Shown here: piece after piece, positions 60,135 to 64,000 of the stretch
Numbering within the stretch: the stretch's first letter is position 1
Layout: the number at the start of each line of letters is the position of its first letter
DNA from: Linnemannia elongata
Taxonomy: Eukaryota > Mortierellomycota > Mortierellomycetes > Mortierellales > Mortierellaceae
Direction: 5' to 3'
Assembly: GCA_036320915.1 (NCBI GenBank)
Contig: JAXBDG010000010.1
Coordinates: forward strand, 744,001-808,000
Length of the DNA stretch: 64,000 nucleotides
The notes under the pieces: model-generated
What the model was told of the DNA's origin: nothing
Databases searched by the model: none
What the model saw: the letters and a program-made list of their open reading frames with translations, nothing else
Made by a program: the position numbers and the translations under genes

Positions 60135-63100
60135 ATGACAGATTCATCCTCACCGGCACCCCCGTCGCTCTTCCAACAAGCTTTCCAAGGCATCCTCGCC
60201 CGCAACGTCACCAACAATTATGTCTTTCTCCCCGTCCACTACCATCAATCCACAGGAACACGATACATCCCCATGAGTGTCCTCCGCAACATGTACCCGG
60301 GCATCATTCGTCTTCAAGTCGATGGTCAGACTCTCGAGCCCCGACGTGGTTTCCCTTCGTTCCAGTCTATGTTTGAAAGTGGCTTGTCCCGGTGGGTTAA
60401 AGAGACCGCCGTGGTTTCAGATGCCGAGATTGCCAGTAAAAGCGCCTCGAGTCCTTTTGTTTTTGTCTCTCGAGATGAAGAGAGTGCGGTGGTGGTAGGG
60501 CCGGCGGGTGTAAGCCAGGAGAACCAAAAGTCGACGATAAGCACCTTTGATCACGGTGGCATCAACCCATCCTTGCTTTCGGAGCCTGCATCCCAAGCCT
60601 TGTCTAACGAGGATGCCAAGTATGTAAAAATGTTTTTCTTTTGTTATTGTTTATGAAAAGCCTGCTTTCTGAAAGTGCTGCAAAGAGGAAAAAAGGCGTT
60701 ATTAAGTGTGCGCATATTTTGACTCAATAGTGAGAGCACCCTAGAGTGGATCGAGTACCGACCAGACAGCGTCATCCAAGTGTACTACACCCCCGGTCCC
60801 ATTGAGACGACCTCTGGAGCCGCTGGCACTCAGTCTGGCACGGAGGTGGCTGAAGGTGATTATCCACCATCGTTCTGGGCCCGAATGCGACAAGAGATCC
60901 AAACTGCCGTCCGCCAGGTCTACCAAGAACTGACTGAAGAACAGGCACAAGCGCATAAAGGCAACGGCAGTCTTAGCGACCCAGCTGAAAACATCGCTGT
61001 CTCGTCTCCCTCCTCTCCTTTATCTTGGATCTTGACTGAGAACGCTACCAACCAGGCTCACCCACCATCCGAACATTCCGTCATCTCGCTGTCATCATCA
61101 TCGCCATCGACCGGCTTCCAAGGCAATGGCAGTCAGTCGGACGATATGGAGGAGGATGATGTTGTCGTGACCAAGTCGGCCGGCTCCAAGTCAAAGTGCA
61201 AGGCCAAGAAGCGCGACAGAGATGACGACAACGTTGACGACTCCTTCTCGACTTCATCAGGCTCAGAAAAGAGATTCAGGTCAAGCGCAACATCACCAAG
61301 ATCAGTTTCGTCGTTTGCGGATGATGGTGATGATGATGATGGGAACGAAGGCTCGGTCTTGCAGAAATCATCTCCCTCCAAGACTCCTTTCCATTCTGGT
61401 TCAGATGGAGCAGGATCTGGCTCTGGGTCAGGCTCCGAACCAAGCTCTGGGTCAAACTCAGGACCATGTTATAAGCCCGGGTCTGGGGCATCACCCTGTT
61501 CAAGTTCAAGCACAGGCTCAACCTCAAGGTCAAGCTCTGGGTCACCACGTGCGGTCACGGCGTCATCTGGATCGAGTTCAGGTTCGGAGTCGCCTGAGTC
61601 AGCCGAGTCCCATGGTTATGGACCTGCATCGCCGGCAGGTTCAGGCTCGAGAGCAACATTTGGATTAGGCCCGAGATCGTTCGGATCGGTTGCGTCCCAC
61701 AAATCTAATCCTGATTCGCCATCCGGTTCCGGCTCGAGCTCAGCACCCGGGTCGCCATCAGAGTTGTATGCCACTGCAGAGTCCGCGGCTGTTACCCCGG
61801 AACCAAGAACTTCATCAGCATTCTTGGAGTTGCTTGCTCCACCGCCGGTCCGAGGAAAGCGCACACTCGCCAGGAACTCACAGAGTGATGAGCTCAACCA
61901 AGCAGATGCGATGATGTTCACAGTGGGTGAAGAGAAGGATCAACCCGAGCAGGAGATCATCAGTGTTCACAGTAGCGAGGACGGCGATATCGAAGACGAC
62001 GACACTCAACCCCTTCGGTTCACCCTGAACCAGCTTCGAGATTTCGTTGCCAGAAAAAAGGGCCTTCTTGTGGGAGAGTCTCAAGCGGTGACTATCTGTT
62101 TGAAGTCCAGCAGGGAAGCGCGTCAGTTCTACAGGTTCCTCAGGTCACAGGATTACTCTGGAAAGTGGCTTAACATCAAGTTGAATTGGGCGTGGGACCG
62201 TGAGCAGCTGGGGAGCCTTGTCGACACTCTCATTGTATCGCCGATCGAAGTTCTCTTCTTAGACGGATGTGTTGTATGCACCGCTTCTACTTCTGTCACC
62301 CCCGCAGCCACCGCGGCTAATACTAGCGTCAGCTCACTCAGAGTTACTTCTACCTCACAAGTGAATGACAACGGGGCAGTGGATAGCAAATTAAGGTCCC
62401 GCCGTTACGATCCGCTGATTAGACTCTTCAGGTATAACCAGCTCAAGGAGTTGCACTTTTATGGCCTCCCGGATCTGTTCTACCATTCGTTTGCCCCGAT
62501 CCCTTGGGACCTCTCTCACCTGAGGTCCTTCCGTCTCCACGCTGAAATCAGCGAATGGGAAGGCACCCAAGCGAACCGATTCCTTCAGTTTGTCAAACGC
62601 GCCGCCAATCTCGAACAACTCTACATCGACTGTCCGACCGAGTGGTACAAGATGTACGTCGACGAGATCACACGCGCAACAGACCAGTCCGAACGTAGCA
62701 AGAACTCGCCTCCTCTCAACATTCATTTCCAGCACCACGACCATCAACACACGCTCCTTTGTGTCAGGTATGACCGATTAGATCAGGAATTCACGTTGTT
62801 TGAGGTCGATCTGATGGGAACCTCGCACCAGTCCTACATCCAATGGAAATTAGTCTTGGATCAGCTCTTCCATGGGACACTTGTCTCATTGTCGTTAAAC
62901 AACATGCCCGACGAAACTTGGATGGACTCGGTGATAGAGTGGGTCTACAGCGAGGCGAACGACCGCGGCGTTGGACTCGAGAACCTGCGGCTGGACTGTA
63001 TGCATTTCGGTCCTACACAGTTTCAGAACCTCGTCGAGTTGCTTGAGTTGACTCAACCGCGCCTTCAAACCCTCGACCTCTGCAACGTCTATATTTCCTT

Positions 63101-63452
63101 CGCCAGCAACCCTTCGCCCTCTGAAACCTCGGCAGCGATGCCAAACCGCGCCCTGGACTTTAACATTGCTCAAAACGACGCCGACGCCTCGGTGCCGATG
63201 ATCGACTGGCCAACTCTTTTCAAAGCCCTGAACATCTCTGTCCTGTTGGCTCTCCGAATCAGGACATGCAACCTGCAGGATCGGGATATCGATGGAGTGG
63301 TCGAGTGTTTAAGGAGAATGGTTTGCAACAGCAAGAAACTGGCTCTGGAAAAGGTGTTGCTCCAGGATGCCCAATTGTCTGCCAAGGGTGAGCGGACTCT
63401 GGTTAGGGAGATCCAGGCGATCTTGCCAGGCGTCGATGTGAAGTTTAGATAG
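60135..63452 (+). CDS. Ser/Gly-rich protein with LRR-like C-terminal domain, function unknown
   Basis: Two exons (60135-60619, 60731-63452) give 1068 aa. The N-terminal about 70 residues (NVTNNYVFLPVHYHQSTGTR) are ordered, and exon 2 opens ESTLEWIEYRPDSVIQVYYT. Residues about 230-560 are highly Ser/Gly/Pro-rich with SGSGSGSEPSSGS-type runs and a Lys/Arg cluster (KCKAKKRDRDDD) that may act as a nuclear signal. The C-terminal about 480 residues are an irregular LRR/RNI-like domain, with repeated LxxLxLxx blocks such as LKELHFYGLPDLF, LRSFRLHAEISEW, LENLRLDCMHFG and LQTLDLCNVYIS. No F-box is visible. It resembles large lineage-specific families of Mortierella-type fungi, whose function is unknown. 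Protein binding through the LRR part is an inference. The start at 60135 follows a CA-rich leader. Confidence 0.75.
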
Positions 63453-64000
63453 TTGCTTTAGGAGTAAGAGGCGATACGATTTTGAATCCATATACTAGGA
63501 TATCTGCCTAGGATGGCACAATACACTTATAGCGAAGCGAGACGAGTATATTTCGCGTGCCCTCAGATGACAACGAGTTCAGACTATTTTCACAGCACTC
63601 AACACTCGACACTCTCACTCAGCAACTCAGACAACCTTTTCTCTCTTACACACAACAGCTATAACAGCAGAAATCATATAGCATGCGCCCGGATATGGTT
63701 ATCCATTTTCAAGATCTCGTCCATTCTCGGCACCATTTGCGACTCGCTAGACACAGCCAACAACTAGAAATGTCGACAGGCCTGTTCCCTATGGAACCCA
63801 CCATTTGCAACAAGCTCCATTCAGAACCACATTCAAGAAAGACTCCAAACAGGCATGGTTGATATGGGATGCAAAACAGGTTTATATAAAAGTTGTTTGT
63901 TCTACACTTGAGCCCTAGACAAGCATCTTGGACATATAAGGGCCTAAGCGCGCATAAAAAGAAGCAAGAGTGAGTAAGTATCAAGAAAGCAAAACATAAA
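63453..64000. other. 3' flank of the LRR-like gene; nothing else supported
   Basis: The 548 bp to the right edge contain only short open frames (for example 63513-63767 plus) with Ser/Thr-rich composition and no recognised domain or clear splice signals. They may belong to a 3' UTR or to the next gene beyond the window. Confidence 0.4.

Overview
This looks like nuclear DNA of an early-diverging filamentous fungus, most likely Mortierellomycota (Mortierella/Linnemannia type) or a close Mucoromycota relative; that placement is inferred from gene content and style, not from a search. Genes have many short GT-AG introns with [t/a]tag acceptors, Ser/Gln/His-rich low-complexity segments, F-box/LRR genes, a bacterial-type GMC oxidoreductase/hydrolase fusion, and long A/T homopolymer runs between genes. 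No rRNA, tRNA, CRISPR array or intact transposon was found.

Layout. 1-447: 3' end of an unidentified plus-strand gene. 691-3847 (-): GRR1-like F-box/LRR protein. 6568-9144 (-): nine-exon gene of unknown function with a PD-(D/E)XK-nuclease-like motif. 9145-12837: gene-poor, with a decayed direct duplication and a strong hairpin. 12838-16002 (+): AVT-type amino acid transporter. 16235-20830 (-): 1297-residue fusion of a cholesterol-oxidase-like GMC flavoprotein and an alpha/beta hydrolase. 21872-24684 (-): MscS-type channel with an EF-hand. 25283-25417 (-): possible 34-residue spliced microORF. 27380-28948 (+): ribosomal protein uL4. 29446-32300 (+): ERB1/BOP1. 32961-44237 (+): about 3540-residue UNC80-like protein. 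44534-46438 (+): F-box protein. 46808-49485 (+): coatomer delta (RET2). 49734-50739 (-): frataxin. 50999-52807 (+): mitochondrial ribosomal protein bL9m. 54378-57762 (+): SNG1/DUF3533 membrane protein. 57957-59591 (-): porphobilinogen synthase (HEM2). 60135-63452 (+): Ser/Gly-rich protein with an LRR-like C-terminus.

Themes. uL4 and the 60S assembly factor ERB1 lie next to each other in the same orientation. Frataxin and bL9m share a 259-bp divergent promoter, and the haem-synthesis gene HEM2 lies about 8 kb away. Two genes point to calcium or cation signalling: the EF-hand MscS channel and the UNC80-like protein, whose animal relatives regulate NALCN, itself related to fungal Cch1. Most genes are ordinary housekeeping genes. 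The least explained are the PD-(D/E)XK-like gene, the GMC-hydrolase fusion with a Cys nucleophile, the UNC80-like gene and the last LRR-like protein. Exon boundaries were read by hand from splice motifs, reading-frame phase and protein continuity; no transcript data were available.
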